Positions 13,713-25,484 of a DNA stretch of 64,000 nt are shown piece by piece. This DNA comes from Geosiphon pyriformis. Lineage: Eukaryota > Glomeromycota > Glomeromycetes > Archaeosporales > Geosiphonaceae. Each line of letters begins with the position of its first letter. Position 1 is the first letter of the stretch. The notes under the pieces were generated by a model, which was not told the origin of the DNA, did no database searches, and saw only the letters and a program-made list of their open reading frames with translations. The stretch lies in assembly GCA_016748015.1 (NCBI GenBank), contig JAAOMT010000523.1, forward strand, positions 1,134,437-1,198,436, given 5' to 3'. The translations under genes were made by a program, and so were the position numbers.

Positions 13713-15265
13713 ATGAGTAATTATTTATACTTGTTACAACAATTAGAAGAACACTTTGAAGCATACAACAAAAATGATCTAAACTTTATTGAACTCAATC
13801 CTTTGCCCTCCTACTTGATTTGCTTCTTCATTGAAAAACAATCCAGCAAACAATTTCAAGACTTTTGGAACTGGTTCCTGAATGAGCATTCAGCTAAAAT
13901 CTACACAGCTTATATAACCTATTACTTTAACCAAGCTTATTTTGAAGACAACTTTAAAGAAAGAAACAACAGTATTAATCAGCTCTTATATTCTACAACC
14001 TTTGAACAACAGCCTCCTGATTTCGAATATCTGAATCATCAAATTCACATTTGGATTGCTGCCCATCAATTAACTAAAACTCTTTTTGAAACAGAAGAAA
14101 AAAGTTATTAAACCACTTCTGTTTTTGATCTCTTTTCAAGTAAATCAGAACACTCCACACAAACAGTTACACCTGACTAATGGCTCAAAACCCTCTCCAA
14201 CAAAACATTTTAATTGCCCTCCAAGGTATACAGACTGCTTTAGGTTAAAAAAACAACACATTATTATCATTATTCAGAGGTAATACACAAGATCTAATTG
14301 AATAGCTAGATGATTTTGAGAGAGCTGCTACAGCAAACCAATATAATAATAAATACAAGTTCCAAATCATTGGTGGCTACCTCCAAGGCTCTTCTTTTAC
14401 TTGGTTTTTACAAGAAACCAATGCCAATGCTCAGCAAAAAATTATTAGATAGACATCAACAAATGTTAAAGAAGATAACATGTCTTTTACTACTTGGTTT
14501 GAAACAAAATTTAGAACTCCTAACTTGATATCCAAATGGCACATGGAATTAGAAAAAAGAACCCAAAGCCCAGAAGAAATAGTAACTGAATATGCTAAAG
14601 CCATTAGAAAACTAATTAAGTGTATAAACTTTGGTAAAAATTAGACAGAAAAGCAAAAAATTTATTCCTTTATAAAAGAATTGAGAACTGATTTCTCATA
14701 TGCTCTTTGGCCCCTCCTGGTCCTGAAAAATAATTCCACAATGGATATGGCCATTGAACTTGCTTAGAGAATAGAAGATAACCAAAAAATGCACTTAGGA
14801 TCTATTTTTCTAGTTTTTGCTCCTGCTCCTGCTATGGTTCCAGCTCCACAAATGGCTGCTACCTCTTTTGCCACTCACACTCAAGACCCCAATAAACAAT
14901 TAATAGACAGACTTACTGCTAACCTTGCTTGGCTATTAAAACCATTAGTCCAAGCAGTCAGAGACAACCAGCAATTCCAAAGACCCAGATTTGAATCTTG
15001 CTTCAATCAGTCCCAACAACCATCATATCAAAGACAACAAAATCATGACCCACCTGTATGCTATCATTGTGGACTAACTGGACACTTTTCCAGAGACTGT
15101 AACAATTCTCCATTGCCCTTTCCAGCTTCCAGAAATAATAACACCCAGAATAATAAACCCCACAATAATAATGTTCTCAATCAAAGACTCAATTATGCCA
15201 ACATCAATTTTTTTGGAGAGAATCCCCTAGTTGAAATCACTGTTTATTAGCCTTTAAACTGGTAG
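13713..15265 (+). pseudogene. Gypsy C gag (capsid/nucleocapsid), broken
   Basis: Starts at ATG 13,713 and matches the D gag throughout. Order: an N-terminal helical region, a capsid-type stretch (…FERAATANQY…FTTWFETKF…), a Pro/Gln-rich linker, and a CCHC zinc knuckle reading CYHCGLTGHFSRDC near 15,059. The frame is broken by stops at former Gln or Trp codons (14,109, 14,764 and others) and by a one-base loss near 14,175. The last codons overlap the TTTAAAC frameshift signal. Role: structural protein that packages element RNA into particles. Confidence 0.88.
15253..15259 (+). promoter_or_regulatory. -1 ribosomal frameshift heptamer, gag to pol
   Basis: TTTAAAC lies in the gag frame as T TTA AAC, two codons before the gag stop. 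Slipping back one base enters the protease frame, which stays open through LVDTSPKSESTSQ and into the 15,349 ORF. The D copy keeps the same heptamer in the same position. This is a canonical X XXY YYZ site. I did not work out a downstream RNA structure. Confidence 0.7.
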
Positions 15266-16948
15266 ACACATCTCCAAAGAGTGAGAGTACAAGCCAATCA
15301 GAAGAAAACTTTTTTTACACTTTTAATCTAACTGATAATAATCATAATATGGATGAACTGGCAATCAACATCTCTGACTTAACAAAAAAGAAAAAGAAGA
15401 CCAAGGTTGATTTTGTTCTAAATTCCAACAAAGCCTCAACTTCTGTTGATAACAACAATGAGCCACCAAAAGCTAAAGTTTTTAAAAATCCTCCAAAATT
15501 GGAACCTCCAGAAATTTTACAAAAATTTGAACCCTATTCTGTTGTTAAAAATCTCATGGAAATCCCAACACACATTATATTTGGCCAACTAATGACCCAT
15601 TTACAGTTCAGAAAAGATCTTCACAAATCCTTAATACCAAAGAAAAAGACACCAAAAACCAACAAGCACTCTCATCAAGCTGGACTTGCTGACAACAGCA
15701 ATGTTACTCCTCTGATTTGTAAAGCCCAAGTGGCTGGCTACTTCATTGATTTAATCCTAGACAGTGGATCATCTGTTAGTGTAATTGCCAAACACTTTTT
15801 GGAAGTCATTGGAAGAAAGATTGATGAACCTTCCACCCAGCCTATGACCAATATACATGATAACAAAAAGAAAGATCTGGGTATAGCCAAAGCTGTTTCT
15901 GTTTACATCAATAGTATTAGCATCGAAACAGACATGGAAGTATCTGAAGCAAAAGAGTATACTATTATTGTTGGTAATAAGTGGCTTAAGAAAGCCAAAG
16001 CACTACTTGATTATAAAGTTTGTGAATTAATCATTAAATATGATAAAAAACCCATTGTGGTTAAATGCTGTCATTGAACAACTCCTCTAACAACCAAACA
16101 AAACCAAGAAGAAAAACAATCAAATGAATTAAATAATGATAAGAGTAATGATAAAGATCAAAAAAAACCAGAAGAAACTGTTGAACTTGCCTATACCATC
16201 TTCACTAGCAATGGCAAAGCCACTGGACAATGTTAAAGCTGACAAAGAAGGAATCATGGTAAATGACAAGCTGATCTGCTGGTCTTATTATGATATTCTC
16301 AGAAGAATTTTTAACAGAAAACTTGGCAAAAAAGCCAAATACAGTTATTGGTGTATTGGCTCTTATACATAATACTGGTGTAATAAATTTTTGTATTCAC
16401 CAAGTAATAAATGCAAATTTTGCCTGATCTATTACAAAGATTGGAAACCAATTAGCTTGATACTTTAAGAAAAACTTAAAGAAATACAAAAGTTTTTTGA
16501 GAATGAACCATCTGAAATCCAATCACTAGTTGTAGAACAAAGAAAACCATTTTCCTGAAAAAAGAAAAATAGATATTGAAAATCTGTTGGCTAGAAATAG
16601 CCCAATTATTTCAAAAAAAGGTGACACCTCTGGATGAACCCATGTGATACAACACACCATCACCACCAAAGAAATTTGTCCCATCTATTTGAAGCCTTAT
16701 CAATCCAATTGACATAATAATAAATTTATTAAAAAAGAGATAAACCGGATAAAAAATCTTGGATTTATACAAAAAACCAAGAGTGAATGGACTTTTTCAG
16801 TTGTAGTGGTATTCAAGAAAGATAAAACTCTACACTTTTGTGTTGACTACTGCCAACTAAATGCCATTATTATAAGAGATATGTTCCCACTTTTCAAAAT
16901 TAATGCAATGCTAGATAAATTTAATGGTGCTGCTTTCTTCTCAACCAT
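15260..16948 (+). pseudogene. Gypsy C pol, 5' part: protease, Cys cluster, start of RT
   Basis: In the -1 frame relative to gag. A Lys-rich linker leads to an aspartic protease whose active-site run is intact, LILDSGSS near 15,757-15,780. An acidic linker, a conserved Cys-rich segment (WCNK…KCKFCLIYY, about 16,370-16,430) and the first RT blocks (…HFCVDYCQLNA…, FFSTI) follow. Broken by TGA at 16,075 (Trp in D), a one-base difference near 16,214, a one-base gain near 16,551 and further stops. Gypsy B interrupts it at 16,948; the RT resumes at 34,614. Confidence 0.85.
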
Positions 16949-17808
16949 TGTTACAGATGATTATTTGGGGTATCAAGTCAAATAACAAATTCGTAACTTG
17001 GTGCTTGGTTGGTATTCTGGTGTTAATATCTGAAGATTTTGTTATAGAGTTTTTTGTATAATGAACAGAGATTTAATAGTTGTTTTCAGTAGTCTCCTGG
17101 AATTGCAATTCTATTAAATTTTTTTCTTAGCATAATGGCTGGTAATCTTGACAAAGATGCCCTTCTGGTAAGCTATCCTTAAATTCTCAATTCTTATATC
17201 CTTCCTTTGGGGTCTTTTATCAGACTATCTTTGATGTCAATAACTTAGCACTTAATCTTTAATCAGTTTAGTAAAACCAAAGAAACAACAAAAAGAAATA
17301 AAAGAAAATTAAAAAAGTAAATAAAAGCAATTACAAGTTAGTATTCTGTCAATAGCTGTGATCAAGAGCTATTGTTCCAGTATAGTTAAGTATCAAATAC
17401 TATCAACATAAAGTGTTGATAGCTAAAAGTAGATTGAGATAGTGAATAATTATTTATTCATATTTGTAATATGGAAGGTTTCTAACTGATGAATTCTGTC
17501 TTTTCTACTTTTAGCACTACTGCTATATATACATGATTTGGGTTCTATGAGATCACTCACATTCTCGAGCAATGTGCTATAATTTCTTAAGCAATGCTTA
17601 TATTGGTGAGCAATATGTCATATTTTTTTGATATTGTTCCACATTGCTGAGTGATGTGCTGTGATTTCTGATATTGCTCCACATTGTTAAGCAATATGCC
17701 ATAATTTTTAATATTGTTCCACATTGCTGAGCAATGTGCTCATGTGCTAACTACTACTTGCTTATTGATCTATTATTTTTCTATATTTGTTTTTTTTTAT
17801 AAGTAACA
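16949..17808 (-). repeat. 3' LTR of gypsy B
   Basis: On the plus strand it starts TGTTACAGATGATTATTTGG and ends AAGTAACA. Its mate at 33,830 starts TGTTACAAATGATTATTTGG. In element sense, U3 (17,560-17,750) carries repeated palindromes such as CATTGCTGAGCAATG, followed by TATATATA at 17,524-17,531. It is longer than the mate because of extra copies of this palindrome module. Confidence 0.92.
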
Positions 17809-17824
17809 TTATCTCCTCCTTTTT
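17809..17824 (-). other. Polypurine tract of gypsy B
   Basis: In element sense AAAAAGGAGGAGATAA sits directly before the 3' LTR, the expected plus-strand primer of reverse transcription. It fixes the element's orientation independently of the genes. Confidence 0.8.
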
Positions 17825-19989
17825 AATATTGAGCTTTATCGAAATCTTTGTTTTGAATTAATTTTAATACTTTTTTTTCAAGTATTGTTTGTTTGACTCT
17901 GTTCCTCATGTCTTCTACTTGTGTATTGTTCATTCTTCCCTATTGGTTAATGGTTATGGTTTCCATGTCCGAGTGTAACAGTATTTCTGAATAGTTTTGA
18001 AATATGTTGTGTAGTCAGTACATTGTTCTAACATGTAGTGTTGAATTCATTTTTTTTCTGATAAATTTTTCAATTTGTTGTATTAAATCTTGGTTAAATA
18101 TTCTCTTGGATTTATTGATATACAACTCCTGAATATTCAACTTTTGACTTAATTGGTAGTAGCAATATGATATTAGAAGCTGTTCTGTCTATTGTTTTTA
18201 ATTTTTTTTGTAAGCTTTTCTGTTGGTGTCATAATAGGTATTTTTCCAAAAGTGTTCTTCACTTTTTCTATTAAGTTATCTGACCAATTTTTGTTATTCT
18301 TTGGTAACCACTGATATGGTATGTTTTTTGTCTTTCTTTTAGTGTTTTGATAGCAAATTGTTTGGTTGTTAATGATAATTTCCATGTCTAATTGTTGTTG
18401 ACTTAAGGTCTAAAACAGTTGTTGAGCTATAGTGTGAATATAATCTGGTATTTTCATTTTCCTGGTTGCTTTTGTTACGTGTACTGTGCCTTTATATATT
18501 CTTTTGGTTGTTCAATTTGACATGTTTGGTTTAATAACTATGATTGGTTCCAGATCTTGTGGAATCTCATCTGGTTGAACTAGTATTCTTTGTACTTCTA
18601 GTTGTGGAATGTTATTGGTAGATAATGATGTTATCTGGTGATATTGTTTTAGTTGATCACCATGTGCTGCTTTGGCTAAGATTTTGTTGTCTCATCTTAA
18701 TTTATAAGCTCTATTTCCTAGAATTTCTTCTATGTGAAATGGTTCGTCTCATTTGGGGTTGAATTTTCCACTCTATTGTTTTTCCACTTTGGTGCGATAT
18801 AATAATACTTTGTCTCCAATTTTGAATTCAACTGGTTTATTTGATAGTTGGTTATTATGTCGTTCTTTTTGCTTTTCTTGTGACTTTTGGATATTGTCAG
18901 CTGCTCTTTGTCATTTGTTTTCCAAAGTTTCTATCAAGTTATATGTTCTTCTTAGCAACGTTTCCTGAAAATTATCTTCAGTTATTGGTTCTGTTGGATA
19001 AGTGTTGACTTCTATTTCAATTGGTAATGTTGCTGTTCTACTATATACTAGTTCAAATGGTGTTGTTTGTGTAGTGTTTTGCTTCATTGTCTGATAAGCA
19101 AATAATACTGATGGTATAAACAAATTTCATTTGTCTTGGTTTTCTTGACTGATTTTGGTGATTGCTTCACACAATGTTCTATTGAATCTTTCAACTAGTC
19201 CATTGGTTTGTGGATAATATGGTGATGATAATGGTCTTTTGATTCCAAATCTCTGACTTAATTCTGCTAATGTTTTGTTCACAAAGTGAGTTCTTTGATC
19301 TGATAATAGTTCTTTTGGACATCCATGTTAACAAATCAAATCTTGATGAACAAATTTGGCAATAGATTCTACATCTGCTCTTTGAATGGCTTTTGCTTCT
19401 GGCCATTTGGTGAGATAGTTCATGGCTATTGCAATATATCTGTTGCCTCTGCTAGTGATTGTTAATGGTCTGACTAAATTGATTCCAATATGGTTAAATG
19501 GTTGTTCCATTTTGATTGGTCTCAATAGTTCATTGGGTTTTGTTCCACCTCTTCTCTGGCAAGCATCACAATTTTGAACATATTGGATGATGTCTGGATA
19601 CATTGATGGCCAATAATATCTTTTTCTAGTTTTTTTCATGGTTGCTTCTTTATAAAAATGTCCTGCTGTTAAATTTGAGTGCATGTTGAATAATATTGTT
19701 TCTTTTTCTGGTTCTGTAATTACTCTGGTTGGTTGATCTGAATTTTTTCTGTTCTTTTGGTAAAGTATATTTTGATGATTGATAAAATATTTTGATTGTT
19801 GTTCTATGTTCTTTTGTTCTTTTTGAGATAATTTCTCCTTGAACAATTGGGTATTTATATAATGTTGGAGTTGTTGGTATTTTTGTGTATTTATCTTTTG
19901 TTATATTTTTGGGTTGAAATGTTTTTTTTTTAGATTTGTCTCATTTGTGACAATTTGTCAGCATTTCCATTGTCTTTTCCTTTTTTATA
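17825..19989 (-). pseudogene. Gypsy B integrase and C-terminal region
   Basis: Sense order: an HHCC zinc domain (…HSNLTAGHFYKE…CDACQRRG, 19,530-19,700), then the catalytic core (…GINLVRPLTIT…NYLTKWPEAKA) broken by a stop after DLIC at 19,328. Core remnants continue leftwards (…SVLFAYQTM…, 19,123), and a Lys/Asn-rich C-terminal region ends near 17,900. 18,173-18,385 (…NNQTICYQNT…) resembles the post-integrase region of C and D. Role if intact: inserting element cDNA. Numerous TAA/TAG stops. Confidence 0.85.
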
Positions 19990-21248
19990 ATGTACTGTGT
20001 AATTAAATAGTGAAAGTTTTATTTTCTATCTGACATAGCAATTATCTGCAAATTCTTGTTTCTGGATTGAAGTCAATCTCTTGTGATCCATATATATTTC
20101 AAACTTTTGGCTCAAGTATTCTCTCTATTTCATGACTGCCTAATAGATTGCTAAATGATTCAGTGCTGATGTTCTATAGTTCTTTTTGGCTGGACTTAGG
20201 CTTCTACTGGTGTAAGCTACTGGATGTTCTTTTCTATCTGGTCTTTTTTGTAATAGTACTGCTCCCAATGCTTGGCCTAATGCATCAGTGGTGATAATGA
20301 ATGGTTTGCTGTAATCTGAATACATCAATACTAGAGCTTGGATAAGCTTTCTTCTTAATGTGTCAAATATTTTTTGTTAAGCTTCAGTCCATTCATACTT
20401 TACATTCTTGGTTTGTAGCTAGTAAAATGGCTGAGCTAGTTTGGAAAAATTCTTGATAAAGTGGCAATAATAGCCTGCGAATTCCAAAAATGCCCTTAGT
20501 TCTGGCAAGTTTGTTGATACTGGAAAGTTCTTTACTATTGCAATTTTATCTGGATCTGTTTTGATGCTATTTTTGCTCATGACATGTCCCAAGAATTTTA
20601 GTTCTGTTTTTTCAAAAAAGCATTTGTTGGTATTTAGTTTCAATCCTGCTTGTCTGAGTTTTTCAAATACTTATTGGAGATAATGTAAATGGTCATCAAA
20701 TGTCTTAGAAAATACATTTGTGTTGTTTAAGTATATGACTACTGATTTCCATAATAATTTAGTATAGACAATTTTCATGAGCCATTGGAATGTTACTGGA
20801 GCATTTATCAAGCCAAATGACATGACTTCAAATTTGAAATTTCCTTCTCTTGTCGTGAATACAGTCTTTTCTTTGTTGACTGGGTCCATGGCTACTTGCC
20901 AATAACCACTATCTAAATCTAGTGTCAAGAACCATTTGTTTCCTCCAAAAGCATCAAATAGTTCTTGGATTTTTGAAGTTGGATAACTATTACTTTTGGT
21001 CACTCCATTCAGTTTCTAATAATCTCATGGCTGGCTGATAGTACTCTGTATGCTTTTTGTTTAATTGGCATTGCATCTTCAGTTTTGATCTAATGCTGAA
21101 TGATATTGGTGTGGCCAAATTCATTTTTGCTAGCAAAGATGTCATTGAAATTGCTAAGTAACATTTTTAGTTGCATTTGTTAAAGTAGATCTAAATTTTT
21201 TATGTTTATCTGTTCTAATTGTTCTGGTTGGAGCAGATAACATTCGCT
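19990..21248 (-). pseudogene. Gypsy B reverse transcriptase and RNase H
   Basis: Motif A is intact (LTLDLDSGYWQV, 20,930 region), but the catalytic box reads YLNN at 20,722-20,733 instead of YLDD, so both metal-binding Asp are lost. The connection region reads …GHVMSKNSIKTDPDKIAIV… (20,419-20,643). RNase H follows at 20,140-20,328 (ITTDALGQALGAVLLQ…), where the usual Ser after DA is Leu. Frameshifted relative to the dUTPase segment upstream. Confidence 0.9.
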
Positions 21249-22620
21249 TCACCCATAGATGGTTTGTGATGTGATGTCCACATATTCACACAGCTGTGGA
21301 AAATCTGGTATATGGTTTGGTGGTTGATCCTTAACTTCAGTGGTTAAGTATCCAATAATAGTTTCCTTTGGTATTTCAATAACACTTCCTGTTATGTTGT
21401 AAATAGAAATTTTGATATTCTTGGGGTTATTGGCTAATATGTAGAGATTGGTGAGTCCAATTTTTTCTGATTTGTAAATGGTAGCTTCTGCTTCAAACAA
21501 CTAAGCTTGATTTTTTACTTCTCTTTTTATAGCTAACATATACTGGTCATATGATGGAATGGAAATTGTTTGACAGTTTGAGATAATTTCTCCTTTGCCA
21601 ACAATTTTTTCCTCTGCCATATTGACTGGTATGTCTATTTTACTCATTGATCCAAATTCCTGTATTCCTCTAACAGTAATTCCTAATTTTTCCCTGTTTC
21701 TCACTAACACTAACTGTGCTATTTTCACCAGAGGTAGGAATATTGTCTGTGCTATTTTTTCATTTGGATCTATGATATATGCTTTTTCTGAGTCATTTTG
21801 TAGCATAGCAATGATATTTCCTACATATTCTGCATCAATTATTTCTCCTTTGATGTGGATTCTCTTTTTTGCTAGGCTATTCCTAGATGTTAATTGAACT
21901 ATTGTTGTTGCTGGAATTTCCAGTGTTATTTTCAGATCAATGCAAGTGCACGAATGTGGTTCCAATTTGAGGGAATCTTTTCCTGGATATCTCAGATCAA
22001 ACCTTGCATCAGTATTGTGTATGCATTCTGGCATAATACCTTTGCCATTATTGCTGAACCATTTAAGTTTCTGTTCCTTGGTAAGATCAGAAAGTGTGAT
22101 AAATGTTTTGGGGTATGAATTGGAGTTTGAATTGTCATAATTTTTGTTGCTAATTGGAGCAGAGCTGGAATCATTGTTTTTGTCGTCATTGTTGTCAGAG
22201 TTTGAATTGGGATTGAAAACTGATTCCAATTCCGATGCACAGCTGCTGATTGGTTCTTTTTTCTCTGAGATTGTGTAGATCATGTGGATGGGTGGATTGT
22301 AAATGAGATTACACTCATTACAATATTGAAAGTCACAGGGAATCAAACAATGGTCACATAGTCGAGTGTTGATTTTTTCCAACCATTGCTCTTGTTCCTT
22401 TCTTGTTGGTGTCAAATTTTGGTAGTGCTTGTGAAATTTTTCTGGGCCTGCTTTCAAGTCCAAGAAAGCATCTGGATTGAGAATCAGAACAATGTTAACT
22501 GGCTCCAGAGGGTTGTTCTTGATTTCCAATATTTCACTAGGCATGGCTTCTTCAATTTTGGCATTTGCTATCTACCAGATCTTGTTCTTATCATGGGGAT
22601 ACCCATCCAAGCAATTGATT
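21249..22620 (-). CDS. Gypsy B pol segment with dUTPase domain (pieces of one broken frame)
   Basis: The longest open frame here is 21,501-22,544, 347 residues. Residues 63-78 form a Cys cluster (C-x2-C-x3-C-x4-C-x2-C). An Asn/Ser/Asp-rich linker covers 105-145. Residues 175-300 carry all five motifs of trimeric dUTPases: ARFDL (180), LTSRNSLAKK (218), GEIIDAEYVGN (233), EKIAQTI (262) and RGIQEFGSM (292). The motif 3 Asp and Tyr are present. One stop later, 21,249-21,500 continues as a beta-rich stretch leading to the RT. Expected activity: hydrolysing dUTP to dUMP, lowering uracil incorporation during cDNA synthesis. The ORF start is only the first Met after a stop; the domain belongs to the polyprotein. 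Confidence 0.85.
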
Positions 22621-23084
22621 GCTTAGTGTCAGGCTGCAGTAATAAACATTCCACAACTCACCTAGTTGCTGATAAGTATCATGTATTGGCATGAAGCATT
22701 GCACATTCCCTCTCACCCAGGAATGTTGTTCCACATTCTTTTATTGAGTAATTGTTCACTGTAAGCAAGACATAGTTCATTGTTCCACTTGCCTTGCCTT
22801 TTTGGGTAGCCATATTGTTCATGGTGGCAAGGCTTGCAATAGTAGTGTGTTCTTGTCTAATAGTCTTTGTTAAGGGCAACCCAGGCTCCCATGGAGGACA
22901 ATTTCTTTCTGCAGTCCTTGTATTTAAGAGATATATATGGTGGTTTCTTTATTGGTTCATGTAAGTATTCTCTTTCCCAGCCACTAGTTAATTCTTCTGT
23001 GGTGGTGGTGTTTTCCAGTATATCTTCTTCTTTTTCTTTTCCTTTCTCTTTGTCTCTTTCTTCCCAGTCTAGAATTGGTGGCAT
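22621..23084 (-). pseudogene. Gypsy B linker: acidic region and Cys/His segment
   Basis: In the same frame as the dUTPase segment. 22,857-23,084 is charged (…KEKGKEKEEDILE…). After a TAG the frame continues with Cys/His pairs (HYYCKPCHHE, then CNASCQY) before more stops. The spacing suggests zinc binding, but I cannot name a family. It lies between protease and dUTPase. Confidence 0.55.
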
Positions 23085-23930
23085 CTCGCTTTGGTTGTCA
23101 TCAGTCCAAGCATCGATGATGGTTCTCCAGGTATGTTCTTCTCATTGTTTCTTCTTTCTTTCGTCATTATTGTCCCAAACAAGTATTGGCAGTAGTTTAT
23201 TGTGGTCGACATCAGCCCATAAGACCTGATATGCTTCTCATGTTGGTTTTGGCTTTTCTTCCTCGAAGTTGATAAGTGGTACTGGTATGTTGGTGGTCTT
23301 GAAATGACCACACATGGCTGGTACACATGTGTGTTAACCGTTCTGGCTGAGTTGAAGCTCCTGCATGTTCCAATCAAGCATTGCATTGGTTTTGGACAGC
23401 CAGTTATTACCAACTAGAGCTTGGTATTGAGTGGCTTCTATGACTAGTACTTTGATTGATATAATGATGCCATTGACTTCAATAGAGAAGTCATCAATCT
23501 CACCAATGAGAGTTTTAGTTGCTCCATCAGCTGTGATGATTCTAGCACTGGCTGCATGATCAACTCAGTGATCTAATTGGTCTATAAGTTGTTTTGTAAT
23601 AATACTGCCAGCTAATCTACTATCTAGAATCAGTTTGATAAAGTGGCCATTGACTTTGGCATCAGTGTACATAACAGTGATTGATCTGGTGTTAAGAGCG
23701 GCTCCACTGAATAATGGGACTGGTGTAGTTTCTTCAAGTTTAAATGGAAAGATTGCTGCTAGTGATTCGTCATTGGTGATGGTGGCTGGAGGTATGTTGT
23801 TGGTAAGTGATTGTTTTTGGTTGGTTTTCAGATTATTGGATAAGATGTCTTTTGGGGTAACCAAAAAACTTAAATAGTTCTGGAAATTCAGGTTTTGGGC
23901 ATACTCGGTGCCCAAATTCCATGGTCAAGA
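23085..23930 (-). pseudogene. Gypsy B aspartic protease, active site altered
   Basis: 23,565-23,915 contains a retropepsin-like segment (…VNGHFIKLILDSRLAGSII…). The expected D-S/T-G triad reads DSR (about 23,609-23,640), a Gly-to-Arg change explained by one G-to-A. After a stop the frame continues …ITADGATKTLIGEIDDFSIEVNG…VGNNWLSK, matching the second half of the protease fold. It would process the polyprotein if intact. Confidence 0.75.
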
Positions 23931-24828
23931 TCCTGATGGTTGTGCCATAAAACTGGGGATCAGTTGATAAACTACCATCAACAATCTCTAGCTTTGCTGT
24001 GTTAGTCTCAGCCTTTGAGTTCCACTTTGAGGTAAGTTCTGTGGTGGTGTTTGATGTTGTTGGGGCAAATAATTTACCTAAGACTACAGCTGATAATTGG
24101 GTTGGGACAGTGGTTGATAAATTGATGCTGGAGGCTAATAGACTGGAGGTGAGTATAATTGCTGCATCATTGGGGTTTGATATATTGGCTGCATCATTGG
24201 TAAGTAATCTTGTTAATATAGAGCTGGATTTGATTGATTATTAATGTAATTCTGAGTTCAGAGTTGGTGATCAGAGTTTCGATACTGATTAACTAATCTC
24301 TGGTTGCTTATTTTTTTTCGACATTCAAATTGTAAATGTTCTTATTTACCACAATAATGGCAAGCACATGTCTCCTGCTGTCACTATTAATTGGTCAAGG
24401 ATATTGAATGCGACTGATTCTGGAAACAATCCATGTTTCCAGAATTATTGCATCATTGTGGTGATTGATATATTGTGTGATTGTCAGCTAAGTATTTTTC
24501 CAATTTCTGATTAATTGAATCACTGAATTGTTTCAATTTGGAATCCAATTCAGATGATCCATTCATGACCAGGTTTATGGCTTAGGCATGATTGGCTTCT
24601 AGTTCAGCTGTTTTGAAATCTTATATATTGGTAACTGCATCCTGAAGAGTTTGTGCATGCATTGGGCATACATGTTGGAAGATGCTACTGTACAAGCCTC
24701 TAATAAATTGGTTTAGGATTTGTGGTGTTGTAAAATAGTCAGCCTAAATTGCTTGAATCGGGCACAGATTCTATGAAAGCATCTTAAGTAAGTAGTGACT
24801 GCTTCATTTTTCTCTTGCTTGATGGTGG
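23931..24828 (-). pseudogene. Gypsy B gag, C-terminal half with zinc knuckle
   Basis: A Gln/Pro-rich stretch follows a CCHC knuckle near 24,330-24,370 reading CHYCGK-stop-EHLQFEC (C-x2-C-x4-H-x4-C when the stop is counted as one residue). The TAA inside the knuckle fits a former CAA. Gypsy D was inserted just 5' of this half, at GTGG 24,825-24,828. The other half resumes at 32,488. Confidence 0.7.
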
Positions 24829-25484
24829 TGTTACAGATTGGAGTAACAAGCTAATGGATAGCAAGGAAGAACAGGATTGTAGGGTGATGGAAATAATCAA
24901 AGAGGAATTCAACTTTAAAGAGTGAATTGAATAAGTATGGATTTAATGTGTGAGATCAGTCTCATAAAATATCTCAGTCGCTATTCTTTTTAAAGGTAAC
25001 TGAAGAATCTGAAGGTAGAGAGATAGTCCATACTGTCAACAATTGATCACTGTTGGTATTAATTTTATGCCTTTATGTTGGTGCTCTTAGAATTCAATAT
25101 CAGGTATCAACTTGTGCTTTTCAGTCATGTTTATACAAATAGTCTTCAAATACTACAATTATTCAAACAGGAAAAAGCCAATAAGTAATCTTTTATCTTA
25201 AAATGTTCGGATACTTGAAGGTAGGGAAAGAGAAATTGGCGATAAGAGAGTGATTAAGATGAAAGTTGTTATTTTTATTTATTTGATTCTTGTTTGAAAG
25301 ATGATTTTCTACAGCTAAAAGACTTATTGCTTATATAGCTATTGAAAATGGTCAATGACCAGGTTAATGACTAGGTCAATGATCAGGTCAACGATCACTA
25401 TCTAAAAATAGAGTGGTTAATTATATGATATTAGTGGCTAATACATGTGATAACTAATAAAATTTATGGGTTTCAACCATAATA
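24829..25484 (-). repeat. 3' LTR of gypsy D
   Basis: On the plus strand TGTTACAGATTGGAG…CATAATA. Against its mate at 31,819 it differs almost only by transitions, many of them TG in one LTR against CA in the other at the same spot, which points to CpG in the ancestor. The TATA box (sense) is at 25,330-25,337, with iterons at 25,350-25,400. Confidence 0.93.

Noticed and set aside
13713-16100. TGA (or other stop) recoding to explain interrupted frames
   Set aside because: TAA, TAG and TGA all interrupt, at different codons in different copies, and one-base indels also occur. Decay explains this better. The ten-exon gene uses TAA normally and has no internal stops.
21595-24244. Plus-strand open frames across gypsy B (for example 21,595-21,897, 22,386-22,694, 23,635-23,877)
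   Set aside because: They are antisense shadows of gag, protease and dUTPase; hydrophobic text without motifs.
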